A stretch of DNA of 64,000 nucleotides from contig NC_017075.1 of the NCBI RefSeq assembly GCF_000284255.1, positions 2,728,001 through 2,792,000 of the forward strand, written 5' to 3'. Made by a program: the position numbers and the translations under genes. Below, one piece after another: positions 1 through 8,906 of the stretch; the stretch's first letter is position 1; every line of letters begins with the position of its first letter. The DNA comes from Rubrivivax gelatinosus IL144. Its GTDB lineage: Bacteria > Pseudomonadota > Gammaproteobacteria > Burkholderiales > Burkholderiaceae_C. Below the pieces are notes generated by a model. The model made no database searches. It was given only the letters and a program-made list of their open reading frames with translations, and was not told the origin of the DNA.

Positions 1-2252
1 GTGCTCTGCAACTCCTGCGTGGCCGCATCCTTGAAGGCCTTGGCGATGTACCCCTCCCAGGCCTCGCGGGTGAAGGTGCCGGGGATTGCATGGCTGCCAG
101 CGATGACGTCCTTGTCGCCATCGGCGATCAGCCGCGCGACGGTCATCGGCGGGTAGCGGGTGGACGCGCGGGTCTTGATGTCCGCGTACACGCGCTCAAC
201 CCCCTTCACCCCGCGACGCTGTTCGCGCAGCAGCTCGCGCATCTGGTCGACCAGAGCGAGCTTGTTGGCGACGGTCGGGAAGGCGGGGTCGCGGCTGAGC
301 CCGGCAGTGAAGCTGATCATGCGCTCGGCGCTCTGCATCAGGCGCTCGCGCGGCATGCTGCCGCGGTTGCTGTCGAGCCAGCCGCGCCAGAACCGGGTGA
401 TCTGCTCGGCCAGATGCACCGGCTCGATGCGTTCGCGGTCGGCGAGCATCAAGTAAGTCTTGAGCGCGTTGTAGGCATCGCCCGCATCCTCGACCGATGC
501 ATCGACGTAGCGGCCGGCGGTGCTCGGCGCGGCTGCCGTCGCCGCGGCGGACTCGGGTGGCTTGCCCAGCGGCTTCAGGCGGCCGGGGTTTGCGCTGACC
601 TCCGCGAGATAGGCCTCGATCGCCGCCGCCGCCGGCTCCAGCATCACCTGCCGGATGCCGGCGAAGTACTCTTGGCGCAGCTTGGCCTCGATCTCCTCGC
701 CCTGGTACAGGCCGAGGCTGATGCCCAGCGGCCTGTCTTGGCGGTAGCGCTGCAGTTGCTCTATGCGGTCTTGCAGTGTCTCCAGCGCCTGCATGCGCGA
801 TCCGAGGTCGGGGTTCTCGGCCTGCAGGCGTACGGCATGGTCGAGATCGGCGCGCACATTGGCCATCAGCTGCCGGTTGCCCACGTACGACCATGTCCAG
901 CCGCCGGTTGCCAGCGCCAGCAGCAGCAGCGCCGCCGAGAAGGTCGCCAGCCGCAGCCGCTGCTTTGTGCGGCTGGCGTGCTGCTGCACCAAGCCCTTGT
1001 CGGCGAAGATGACCTTGCTGAACAGGTCCTTCAGGAAGAACCCGTTCTCGGCGACGACGAGGCCCGAGAGGCGATCGGCACGCGGCTCGAGCGCGAACTG
1101 CTGTGCCACCCGCTCGCTAGCCTTGCTCGCCGAGCTTCCCTCCTGCACGCTGCTCGTGAAGTAGAAGCCCCGGAACACCGGCTGGTACTGGTACGGGTTC
1201 TCTTCGAACAGTGTGGCCACGAAGGCGCGCAGCGCCGTCTTGCGCTCGGCGAACTCCAGCGGGAAGGTCAGCACGCCGGGGGGCAGCGCCTTCCCGCGCT
1301 CCATCGCCATGCGCGCCAGCGTCATCTGCTTCAGGCCATCGTAGAGTTCGTCGAAGTGGCGGTCGAACGCGGCCACCGCGTCACCGCGCTGCGCCTGGGC
1401 ATAGGGCAGGGTGGCGCCCCACACGCGCTCGCGCTCGCTGCGGTCGCGGTCTTCGAAGAACTCGGCAAAGCCGGCGATCAGGTCGGCCTTGGTGAAGACC
1501 AGATACACCGGCGCGATGACTTCCAGCGTCTCGGTGAGCTCCTGCACGCGCTGGCGCAGGTTCTTCGCCAGCTGGATGGCGGCCTCGGGCCGTCCGCTGC
1601 CTAGTTCGGCCAGGCTCGCAGCGATGAGGATGCCGTTGATCGGTGCCTTCGGCCGGTGGCGCTTGAGCAGCCCCAGAAAACCCAGCCACTCCTGGCGGTC
1701 CTCCTCGTGCACGGCGTAGCGGCCGGCGGTGTCGAGCAGGATGCCTTCGCTGGTGAAGAACCAGTCGCAGTTGCGCGTGCCGCCGATGCCCTGGACTACC
1801 GCATCGCCGCCATCGGCGAACGGGAACTTGAGCCCGCTCTTGACGATGGCCGTGCTCTTGCCTGCGGCCGGGTTGCCGATCACCATGTACCAGGGCAGCT
1901 CGTACAACGCGGCGCTGCCGGAGAGCTGGCCGAGTTTGCTCTTTTGGATGGTCTTGACCGCGTCCACCAGGCGCGCGCGCAGCGCAGACACGTCGGCGCG
2001 CGGAACCTGTTTCTCGGCCTCGCCCGGAACTTCGATTGCCTGTTCCAGCGCTCGTGCGGCCCGTCGAGCGCGCAGCTTGCGGACGCCCCACACCGAGAGC
2101 CCGACGGCAAGGAGCACGCCGAGCGCGATGCCGGCCCAGACCAGCGCGAGCTGCAACGTGTTGGCGCCGAGGAACAGGAATGCTGCCAGCGCCGCAAGAC
2201 CGATCACGCCGAGCACTCGCGGATTGAGCAGGAAGGTCCAGATTCGGTTCAT
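1..2252 (-). CDS. tssM: T6SS membrane-complex protein TssM (IcmF), C-terminus beyond window
   Basis: Inner-membrane component of the T6SS trans-envelope complex, working with TssL and TssJ. About 750 residues are visible before the window start cuts the frame. Two adjacent N-terminal membrane segments (about 15-33 and 38-55) are followed by a cytoplasmic NTPase domain with Walker A GNPAAGKST (126-134), DTAG (174-177) and TKAD (254-257). A third membrane segment (about 433-455) leads into the periplasmic region. This order is diagnostic of IcmF/TssM. The ATG at 2252 lies 25 bases after the stop of the upstream gene, so it is the last visible gene of a minus-strand operon. The Walker motif looks intact, which suggests an NTP-binding TssM. 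Confidence 0.95.
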   Translation of the reverse strand, partial: MNRIWTFLLNPRVLGVIGLAALAAFLFLGANTLQLALVWAGIALGVLLAVGLSVWGVRKLRARRAARALEQAIEVPGEAEKQVPRADVSALRARLVDAVKTIQKSKLGQLSGSAALYELPWYMVIGNPAAGKSTAIVKSGLKFPFADGGDAVVQGIGGTRNCDWFFTSEGILLDTAGRYAVHEEDRQEWLGFLGLLKRHRPKAPINGILIAASLAELGSGRPEAAIQLAKNLRQRVQELTETLEVIAPVYLVFTKADLIAGFAEFFEDRDRSERERVWGATLPYAQAQRGDAVAAFDRHFDELYDGLKQMTLARMAMERGKALPPGVLTFPLEFAERKTALRAFVATLFEENPYQYQPVFRGFYFTSSVQEGSSASKASERVAQQFALEPRADRLSGLVVAENGFFLKDLFSKVIFADKGLVQQHASRTKQRLRLATFSAALLLLALATGGWTWSYVGNRQLMANVRADLDHAVRLQAENPDLGSRMQALETLQDRIEQLQRYRQDRPLGISLGLYQGEEIEAKLRQEYFAGIRQVMLEPAAAAIEAYLAEVSANPGRLKPLGKPPESAAATAAAPSTAGRYVDASVEDAGDAYNALKTYLMLADRERIEPVHLAEQITRFWRGWLDSNRGSMPRERLMQSAERMISFTAGLSRDPAFPTVANKLALVDQMRELLREQRRGVKGVERVYADIKTRASTRYPPMTVARLIADGDKDVIAGSHAIPGTFTREAWEGYIAKAFKDAATQELQS

Positions 2253-2277
2253 GGAGAGCGGTAGGTGGAGGCGGCCT

Positions 2278-3729
2278 TCATGCGGGGGCCTGCGTCGCTG
2301 CTGTGGGATCGGAAGCGGCGGGACGGGCGACCAGCGCCAGCCGCAAGCGGGTGTCGTCGACCGACAGCGCCAGACAGGGCCTGCCCAGGTGCTGCGCCTG
2401 GTGCGCCGCCAGCGCGATGACCAAGAGTGGCGCGGCCACGCCGGCCTGGCCGTTGAGCATGCCGGTCTGGCGCATGTCGTCGGCCGGCTGCAGATGAGGC
2501 AGGCCATTCAGCAGCGTGGTCAGCGCCTCGGCGGCACGCGGGGTGTGCTGGTCGGCGTCGTGCACGGCGGCGGCAATGGCTTCGGGTGCGAACAGGCCGC
2601 TGGCCAGCGCCTGCTCTACACAGGTCTGCGCGGCCTGGGCGCCGGTGCGCCCGTCTGCGTCGATCGACTTGTCGCGCGCGACGATCGCGGCACGGTGCAG
2701 GTGCACGGGCAACCCGTCTTCGGTGGCGATCGGCCAGCTCGCCGGTGCCAGCACGAGCGTGGCCGCCGCCTCGCCCGCAATGGGCCGCGTCGCCGTGCGC
2801 GACGTGAAGAGCCGGCCTTCGGCCTGAAGGCGAAGCACGCTCGCGTCGCCGATGTCGCTGTGGCACGCGGTGACGAGCAGCAGGTCGGCGCGGTCTTCTC
2901 GCTCGAGCGTGCGTACCACTCGTTCAGCTTCCAGCCAGCCGCAGCCCGGTGCCAGCGGCAGCTCGGCGATGCGGTGCGGCGCCACCAGTTCGGCCGCCTG
3001 CAACTGCGCCAGCAACCACTGGCGGGCGACGGCTGTCTCGTTGGCGGTCCAGTTGGGCGGCCACAGCGGCAGCAAGCGCAGCATCGACTGGCTCGCAGGC
3101 CCCGAAGGAGCGTCTTCCAGGCCCAAGCGCTCGCGCCATGGGCGCAGTGCGGCAAGCGTGTTCTCCAGTGGCCGTTGCAGGGCGGCCAGCGCGCGCCGCA
3201 TCTCGGGGCGCAGCGCCTCGTACTGCCTCGCAGCCGCGCGCGCTCGCACTGCCTCTTCGGCTGCGTCCAAGTCCAGCGCATCAGCGTCCAAGTCGCGAAT
3301 CCGAGCCGTCATCAGCGGCAGGCCATCGTCATCGCGCAGCACAGGGTCCAGTTCGGGGCGGGGCGCGCCTTCCTCGGCCGCCTTCAGCACGGCCGCCGGA
3401 CTATCGCCGGCTGGGCAGTTCAGGTGCGCAGCCAGCAACTGGAGGGTGGCGCGGCGCTCGGTCTCATCGGGTGTGATCAGCGTCGGGGCGGGGCAGGGCA
3501 CGGCGGCCGCGCTGGCCTCGCGTTCGTGCGCCTGACGCACCGCGCCGCGCCAGGCCCAACGGCCAAGCAGAGCCAGTGCGAACAGCGTCAGCGGTAGCGC
3601 CACCAGATACACAGCGATGTCCTCCTCGGACATGTCTCGCTGCGTGGTCTGCCAATGCCACAGCACCCCCACCCACACGAAGCAGGCGGTGGCGACAAAC
3701 AACGCGATTGTTTGGAAGAGACGGTTCAT
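2278..3729 (-). CDS. T6SS-linked membrane protein with thiolase/ketosynthase-like C-terminal region
   Basis: Protein of 483 residues; I do not recognise a named family with certainty. I chose the ATG at 3729 because it directly precedes a hydrophobic N-terminus; an in-frame upstream extension reads like non-coding sequence. Membrane segments lie at about 5-25 and 38-60. The soluble part contains a stretch near 281-330 ending in GEAAATLVLAP, and later a Gly-rich helix with MLNGQAGVAAPLL. Both resemble the core of thiolase/beta-ketoacyl-synthase folds, but no catalytic Cys-His-His set is evident. It lies between PAAR and tssM in one operon. Possible roles are an inert-thiolase adaptor for effector loading (for example DUF2875/Tla3-like) or a structural accessory; the function is inferred. 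Confidence 0.7.
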   Translation of the reverse strand: MNRLFQTIALFVATACFVWVGVLWHWQTTQRDMSEEDIAVYLVALPLTLFALALLGRWAWRGAVRQAHEREASAAAVPCPAPTLITPDETERRATLQLLAAHLNCPAGDSPAAVLKAAEEGAPRPELDPVLRDDDGLPLMTARIRDLDADALDLDAAEEAVRARAAARQYEALRPEMRRALAALQRPLENTLAALRPWRERLGLEDAPSGPASQSMLRLLPLWPPNWTANETAVARQWLLAQLQAAELVAPHRIAELPLAPGCGWLEAERVVRTLEREDRADLLLVTACHSDIGDASVLRLQAEGRLFTSRTATRPIAGEAAATLVLAPASWPIATEDGLPVHLHRAAIVARDKSIDADGRTGAQAAQTCVEQALASGLFAPEAIAAAVHDADQHTPRAAEALTTLLNGLPHLQPADDMRQTGMLNGQAGVAAPLLVIALAAHQAQHLGRPCLALSVDDTRLRLALVARPAASDPTAATQAPA

Positions 3730-3766
3730 CGGGAGAAGCCGACATGCCGCCGGCCACGGACCGGGG

Positions 3767-4033
3767 TTAGTCGGTCGTGAACGCTTGCGAGGAGATGAGC
3801 GTCGCTCCGCATGCGGTCTTGTCGCCATGCCGGGCGGCGGCCTTGCCGTCGATGATGCAGGTGGGGTCGCCGGTGGCGATCACGGTCTCGCCGCGGTGTC
3901 CCTTCTTAGGACAGGTCACTTTGTCGCCGACGCGGGCGATGGGCTTGCCGCCGGTGTCGGTCAAGGCTGAGCCAGCCACGACTACGCCGCCATGGTCGGT
4001 TTTGTCTCCGACGACGATGAAGGGTCTGCTCAT
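3767..4033 (-). CDS. PAAR-domain protein (T6SS spike tip)
   Basis: Small 88-residue PAAR protein that would cap the VgrG trimer as the sharp tip of the T6SS spike. It has the short repeated Gly-Asp pattern of the family: GDKTDHGGVVVAG near the start, GDKVTCPKKGH in the middle with Cys/His ligands, then GDPTCIIDGKAAARHGDKTACG. The ATG at 4033 begins MSRPFIVVGDKT, a typical PAAR start; the frame continues upstream without coding character. No C-terminal toxin extension is present, so it is a bare tip. It lies 37 bases upstream of the 483-aa gene and is part of the minus-strand T6SS operon. Confidence 0.93.
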   Translation of the reverse strand: MSRPFIVVGDKTDHGGVVVAGSALTDTGGKPIARVGDKVTCPKKGHRGETVIATGDPTCIIDGKAAARHGDKTACGATLISSQAFTTD

Positions 4034-4064
4034 GCTCTCTGTTCCCTGATATCGATCCTGGGAT

Positions 4065-4991
4065 TCATGCCGATGCGGAACGCCGGGGCAACACGCCCGT
4101 GCGGGGCAGTTCCACGTGCCCGAGGTCCACGAGCGTCCGCCAGGCGCCACCCCAGCTCAGGCCGACGGCCTCGGCAACGGCACCGAAGTGCTCGTAGCCC
4201 CTGGCGGCCCATGCGTCGCGCTCGCTGATGACGATGCGGCCGTCGCGCATGAACGCGCAGTCAGCGGCCAGCCCGTACTGGTGGTAGCTCTGGCCCGCGC
4301 CAGCGTGCGTGACGGCCGGCCCCAGGCTTGCGAGTTGTGCTTGGCGTTCGGGACTGCGATAGCCCTCTAGAAGCACCATTTCGTAGCCGTGCTGCTCGCG
4401 CATGAGTTTGAAGGCCATCAGCAGGCGCTGGCGGAAATCGGCGTCCAGAAGTTCCCATTGACGGCTGGCACTGTCGGCCAACGGATGCGCCTGTTCGACC
4501 TCGCGCGTCGTGAACAGATCCGGTGGCAGACGGGGCGGCGGCACGAGTTGTTCGCCCTGCAGCAGCTCGGCGATGCGGGCATTCTTATCGCGCGAATAGG
4601 TATGGTCGAAACCGTCGTACGCGTGCCAATGGCGCAGGACGACTGCAAGCGCGGGCGCCAGCAGCAAGAGCAGCAGCGATAACAGCCACCACGGGCTGAA
4701 CGAAGGCATTGCTACCCGTGCATCGCGCGCGGCATTCCGCAGCGCGCCCACACTGCGCTGCAGGCGGCCGCCTCCTTGCCGGAACATCCCGCTGGCCGGG
4801 ACGCGAATGCGATCTGCCATGCGTTGTCCGAAGACCTGCATCGGCTCGCGCATAAACGGAAAGCACAGAAAAGCCAAGCCCAGCGTGACAGCGACGACGT
4901 ATACGACGACAAAAATAATTACCAAATGTATCTTCCTGCGTCGCGCATCCCAAAGGGTATGAGTCTGCACCGTGTGGGCGTGAGGCCGCAT
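4065..4991 (-). CDS. Membrane-anchored M15-family peptidoglycan peptidase
   Basis: Protein of 308 residues with two membrane segments (about 21-44 and 100-120) and a C-terminal VanY/M15-type peptidase domain. Visible metal and catalytic motifs are SYHQYGLAADCAF (His237, Asp244) and GHVEL (His292), plus the substrate-loop motif YRSPERQ. M15 enzymes cleave D-Ala-D-Ala or L-Ala-D-Glu bonds. Some T6SS loci carry an anchored M15 enzyme (TagX type) that opens the cell wall for assembly of the apparatus, and the position first in this T6SS operon fits that. Presence of membrane anchors and absence of an obvious immunity gene argue against a secreted toxin. The start is uncertain because the purine-rich stretch abuts the ATG. 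Confidence 0.85.
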   Translation of the reverse strand: MRPHAHTVQTHTLWDARRRKIHLVIIFVVVYVVAVTLGLAFLCFPFMREPMQVFGQRMADRIRVPASGMFRQGGGRLQRSVGALRNAARDARVAMPSFSPWWLLSLLLLLLAPALAVVLRHWHAYDGFDHTYSRDKNARIAELLQGEQLVPPPRLPPDLFTTREVEQAHPLADSASRQWELLDADFRQRLLMAFKLMREQHGYEMVLLEGYRSPERQAQLASLGPAVTHAGAGQSYHQYGLAADCAFMRDGRIVISERDAWAARGYEHFGAVAEAVGLSWGGAWRTLVDLGHVELPRTGVLPRRSASA

Positions 4992-5011
4992 CCTCTGAAT
5001 TTATGGTTCGC

Positions 5012-5031
5012 CTAATGCGGGAGCCCATTAG
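5012..5031. promoter_or_regulatory. Inverted repeat in divergent T6SS promoter region
   Basis: CTAATG and CATTAG are separated by 8 bases in the 79-base gap between the minus-strand peptidase operon and the plus-strand vgrG operon. The position suits an operator shared by both promoters. No regulator is known; a chance 6-bp repeat is possible. Confidence 0.3.
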
Positions 5032-5070
5032 CGCAACCCTAGAATTCGCCCCTTCCCAGGAGAGCGACGC

Positions 5071-5901
5071 TTGCCCATCAGTCCTGGCTCACTAAACGAT
5101 TCGTCTGCGACGCCGCGCCGTCCGTCCCTGACCGACGGGATGCAGGCCGGTGCGGTGCCGCAGAAGCAGCTTTCGGTGTTGGCCGCGCTTGACGCCATGC
5201 CGTCGCCGCCGGCTCGTCAAGGGATGCCTAGCGTGAAGCTGTGGCTGTTGGGGTTGGGTGGCTTGGCTATCGCGGTGCTGGTCGCCACGATGATGGTGCG
5301 GGCGCCAGCAGCCAAAACACCGCAGGTCCCGCCCACGGCGCTGGCATCAGCGCCCGTTCCGTCACCCGCGGCCGAATCGATGGCAACTGAACCCGTCGCA
5401 CGTCCCTCGTCCGGTGTGTTGGTTGCCGCACTTGAGAACTTGCCCATCCATGAGTCGGCCGCTGTTGCGGCGACCGCTGCCGTGCCGACCCAGCCCGCTC
5501 AGGTGGAGTCGGTACACCAAAAGCCCAAGCCTGCAAATGCCGCGCGCGGGTTGGCGGGCCCGTCCAAGCCCCGGGCAACAGCCAAAGTTAAAACCAAGGC
5601 AAAGCCTCCTGCTGCAGCCAAGCAAGCGAAGGGCGCGTCCTCTGGATCTGCCGCGCCACCTGGCAAGGGCGGCGATGCCGATGTCGACCTCATCGCCGCG
5701 ATGGTGCAACACATGAACCGCCAGGAGGCCAACGCCGGCGACCGCGGCGAGATCTCCATCGCTGACCTCGTGCGTCGCTGCAAAAGCCTGGCTGGCAACG
5801 ACGCGCTGCGATGCCGTCGTCGTATCTGTGAGAACTACTGGGGAAAGGCGGACGCTTGCCCGCGCTCGCTGGCGCCCGGCAAAGCGGCGGTGAGGCCATG
5901 A
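5071..5901 (+). CDS. Single-pass membrane protein with Cys-rich C-terminus, first gene of vgrG operon
   Basis: Protein of 276 residues with no family that I recognise. The start is TTG, supported by an AGGAGAG purine block a few bases upstream and by the lack of an earlier start. About 54 cytoplasmic residues precede one membrane segment (about 56-77), then a long Ala/Pro/Lys-rich linker (about 80-205) and a compact C-terminal domain with four Cys (RRCKSL, LRCRRRIC, ADACP) that could form disulfides in the periplasm. The last bases overlap the vgrG start (ATGA), indicating translational coupling. An accessory role in VgrG or effector handling, or in the envelope, is inferred from position only. 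Confidence 0.75.
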   Translation: MPISPGSLNDSSATPRRPSLTDGMQAGAVPQKQLSVLAALDAMPSPPARQGMPSVKLWLLGLGGLAIAVLVATMMVRAPAAKTPQVPPTALASAPVPSPAAESMATEPVARPSSGVLVAALENLPIHESAAVAATAAVPTQPAQVESVHQKPKPANAARGLAGPSKPRATAKVKTKAKPPAAAKQAKGASSGSAAPPGKGGDADVDLIAAMVQHMNRQEANAGDRGEISIADLVRRCKSLAGNDALRCRRRICENYWGKADACPRSLAPGKAAVRP

Positions 5902-8900
5902 ACCTGTTCGACCCCGCGGCGTGGTTCGACTCCAGCCGCCGGCTGTACGAGTTGAAAGGGGAGGGCCCTCTGGTCGGTCTTCAGGTGGAAGCCTGGGGCC
6001 AGCGCGAAGCGCTCAGCGATCCCGGCGAACTGCACATCAGCTGCCTTGCCCAGCGTGCCGATCTCGACATCGAGGACATGCTCGGCCGGCGCGTGGACCT
6101 GCTCACCACGCAAGCCGACGGTGCCCGCGGCGTGCGCGGCGGTCTGGTGATGGCGGCCCATGCGCTGGACGGTGACGGCGGCTTCGCGCGCTACGCGCTG
6201 GAAGTGCGGCCCTGGATCGCGCTGCTGGCCCACACCCGGCGCAGCCAGGTGTGGCAGGAACGCAGCCTGCGCCAGATCGTCGACGCGGTGTTCCGCGACT
6301 ACGCGGCCTACGCCGCCTGGCGCTGGGCTGCGGATGTCGACGCCCACCTGGCTGCCAGCGCCTTCACCGGCACCGACGGCGTGCGCAGCTACTGCGTGCA
6401 GTACCGCGAGACGGACCTGGCGTTCGTGCAGCGCCTGCTGGCCGAAGAAGGCCTGGCCTGGCGCATCGAGCCCGACGACGCGGCGCCGCTGGGCCATGCG
6501 CTGGTCATCTTCGCCGACAGCGCGCAGGCCGAGTCTTGCCCCGAGGACACGGTCTCGGCCGCTTCAGGCGGCGTGCGCTTTCACCGCGAAGCCGCGGTCG
6601 AGGAACAGGACAGCATCCAGGCCTTCGGCGGGTTGCGAACGCTGCAGTCCACCACTGTCTCAACGGTGGCCTGGGACTACAAGGCCCACCGCAGCGTCGT
6701 GGCCAGCGTGCCCACCGCCTTCGCGTTCGGTGGCGGCTCCTCAGGCGCACTGGCGGACCTGCTGGAGAGCTACCAGCCCGCCGGCGCCTATGCCTTTGCC
6801 GACACCTCCCGTGCCGAGCGCGCCGCACTGCTGCTGCAGCAGACGCTCGAAGCTCGCCACAAGCGCTGGCTGGGCCGCGGCACCGTGCGCAGCTTCAGGC
6901 CCGGGTGCACCTTTGCGCTGCTCGATAGCCCGCTGGACCTGCTGCCTGAGCTGGGGGCCAGCCACAGCGAGCGTGACCGCCAGTTCCTGCTGACCCAGGT
7001 CGTGCACGCCGGCATCAACAACCTGCCCAAGGACACGAGCGAGTACGTCGCCCAGGCGCTACCCGACTGGGTGCCCGCCCCCGTGCGCGCCCAGGCCGCC
7101 GCCAGCGGCTACGGCAACGCCTTCGAAGCCCTGCGCGCCAACGTGCCCTGGCGGCCCTGGCGCTGGGACGACAGCGGCGCGCTGCTCAACCCGCGCCCGC
7201 AGGCGCCGGGCCTGCAGACGGCCACCGTCGTCGGCCCCGAGGGCGATGCCGCCTCGGCCGAAGAGATCCACACCGACCGCCAGGGCCGTGTGCGCGTGCG
7301 TTTTCCTTGGCAGGACGGCGAGCACCGCGCGGCCGACACGAGCCGCTCGTCCACCTGGGTGCGCGTCATCCAGCGCTGGGCCGGCGCCGGCCACGGCGTG
7401 CAGTGGATCCCGCGCATCGGCCAGGAAGTGCTGGTGGGCTTCGTCGAAGGCGACATCGACCGGCCCCTGGTGCAAGGCGCGCTGTACAACGGCCGCGGCG
7501 AGGCCGGCGTGCCGGCCACGCCGGGCGGAGCACAGGCCCTGGCCGATCGGGCGCCGCTGTCCGCCAGCAGCGACCACGCGCCTGGCGCGCAGGGCAACCT
7601 CACGTCGGGCCACAGCCCGGCCTGGCACGGCGCCGGCCCGGGCGAAGCCGCCGAAGGCCAGAACACGCAGAACAACGCCGCGGCGCTGTCGGGCTTCAAG
7701 ACGCGCGAGTTCGGCGGCGTCGGCTTCAACCAGCTTGTCTTCGACGACAGCGACTCGCAGCTGCGGGTGCAGCTGGCGACCACGCAGCACGCCACGCAGC
7801 TCAACCTTGGGCACCTCGTCCACCAGGCCGACAACCACCGCGGCAGCTTTCGCGGTCTGGGCTTCGAGCTGCGCACCGACGCCTGGGGCGCGATCCGCGC
7901 GGCCCGGGGCATCCTGCTGACCACCTATGGCCAGCCCGAGGCCGCGCCGGCCGGCGACAACGCTGCCGGGCTGGCGCTGGCCAAGCAACTGGCCACGCTG
8001 ATCAAGACCTTCAGCGACGCGGCCAGGACGCACCAGACCACGCAGCTGGCCGCCCACATCGGCAGCTTCGAAGCCGGCAAGGCGGCCATCAGCGACAGCG
8101 AGGCCCCGGCCCACGCGATGCTCACCAGCCTGAAGGGCATGGTGGCCGACACCAGCCTGGACGAAGCCCTGGGCGATGCCGCGGCCAGGAGCACCCGCAC
8201 CGCCGAAGGCAAGCTGCCGCACATGGCCGACCCGATGGTGGCAATCAGCGCCAAGGCGGGCCTGGGCCTTGTCGCCGGGCAAGACCTGCAGATGGCCGCC
8301 GGCGAGACCCTCACGCTGGCGGCGGGGCAGAACCTGGAGCAGGCCAGCGGCGGCGCGCTGCGCATCCACACCGGCCAGAGCATCGGCGTGCTGGCCGGAG
8401 CGGTGAAACCGGGTGAAGAGACCGCCGGCAAAGGCATCACCTTGATCGCCGGCCAGGGCGACATCAGCGTGCAGGCGCAGAGCGACACGCTGCGCGTGGC
8501 GGCCAAGCAGGACGTGAGCGTCCAGAGCGCCAGTGCGCATGTGGACTGGGCCGCGGCCAAGAAGATCACCCTGGCCACCGCCGGCGGCGCCCGGCTCACG
8601 CTGGAGGGCGGCAACATCGTCTTCGAGTGCCCGGGCAAGCTCTCGGTGTGGGCGGGCAAGAAGAGTTTTGCGGGGCCGCAGCAGACCCGCTACGCGATGC
8701 CTGAGCTTCCCCCCGGTGCCGGCTTCATGCGCCGGTACGTCATCCGGCGGCGGTCCGATGCGCGACCCATTGCACACCAGAAGTACCGCATGACGCTCGA
8801 TGATGGCCGGGTCTTCGAAGGCGTCACCGACGCCCAGGGCCAGACCAGCCTGGCGCAAAGCGACGGCATGCAGCACGTGCGCATCGAACTCCTCTTCGAC

Positions 8901-8903
8901 TGA
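5898..8903 (+). CDS. vgrG: T6SS spike protein VgrG (TssI) with C-terminal carrier domain
   Basis: Protein of 1001 residues. The N-terminal gp27/gp5-like VgrG core is recognisable, including the OB-fold region with DRQGRVRVRFPW and the following WVRVIQRWAGAGHG and IPRIGQEVLVGF block. It is followed by the DUF2345 beta-helix stalk (GLGLVAGQDLQMAAGETLTL-type repeats at about 790-900) and a final ~70-residue beta-rich segment containing DDGRVFEGVTDAQGQTS. That last segment resembles the transthyretin-like domain by which some VgrGs bind Tle lipase effectors, matching the lipase gene directly downstream. ATG 5898 overlaps the preceding stop. No catalytic C-terminal toxin motif is seen, so it is a structural carrier. 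Confidence 0.95.
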   Translation: MNLFDPAAWFDSSRRLYELKGEGPLVGLQVEAWGQREALSDPGELHISCLAQRADLDIEDMLGRRVDLLTTQADGARGVRGGLVMAAHALDGDGGFARYALEVRPWIALLAHTRRSQVWQERSLRQIVDAVFRDYAAYAAWRWAADVDAHLAASAFTGTDGVRSYCVQYRETDLAFVQRLLAEEGLAWRIEPDDAAPLGHALVIFADSAQAESCPEDTVSAASGGVRFHREAAVEEQDSIQAFGGLRTLQSTTVSTVAWDYKAHRSVVASVPTAFAFGGGSSGALADLLESYQPAGAYAFADTSRAERAALLLQQTLEARHKRWLGRGTVRSFRPGCTFALLDSPLDLLPELGASHSERDRQFLLTQVVHAGINNLPKDTSEYVAQALPDWVPAPVRAQAAASGYGNAFEALRANVPWRPWRWDDSGALLNPRPQAPGLQTATVVGPEGDAASAEEIHTDRQGRVRVRFPWQDGEHRAADTSRSSTWVRVIQRWAGAGHGVQWIPRIGQEVLVGFVEGDIDRPLVQGALYNGRGEAGVPATPGGAQALADRAPLSASSDHAPGAQGNLTSGHSPAWHGAGPGEAAEGQNTQNNAAALSGFKTREFGGVGFNQLVFDDSDSQLRVQLATTQHATQLNLGHLVHQADNHRGSFRGLGFELRTDAWGAIRAARGILLTTYGQPEAAPAGDNAAGLALAKQLATLIKTFSDAARTHQTTQLAAHIGSFEAGKAAISDSEAPAHAMLTSLKGMVADTSLDEALGDAAARSTRTAEGKLPHMADPMVAISAKAGLGLVAGQDLQMAAGETLTLAAGQNLEQASGGALRIHTGQSIGVLAGAVKPGEETAGKGITLIAGQGDISVQAQSDTLRVAAKQDVSVQSASAHVDWAAAKKITLATAGGARLTLEGGNIVFECPGKLSVWAGKKSFAGPQQTRYAMPELPPGAGFMRRYVIRRRSDARPIAHQKYRMTLDDGRVFEGVTDAQGQTSLAQSDGMQHVRIELLFD

Positions 8904-8906
8904 GCC

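Noticed and set aside
90..1604. Long plus-strand open frame opposite tssM
   Set aside because: Antisense shadow in GC-rich DNA; translation is low-complexity and the opposite strand encodes a clear TssM with all motifs.
7059..8876. 605-codon minus-strand open frame opposite vgrG
   Set aside because: Shadow of VgrG; no ribosome site or domain.
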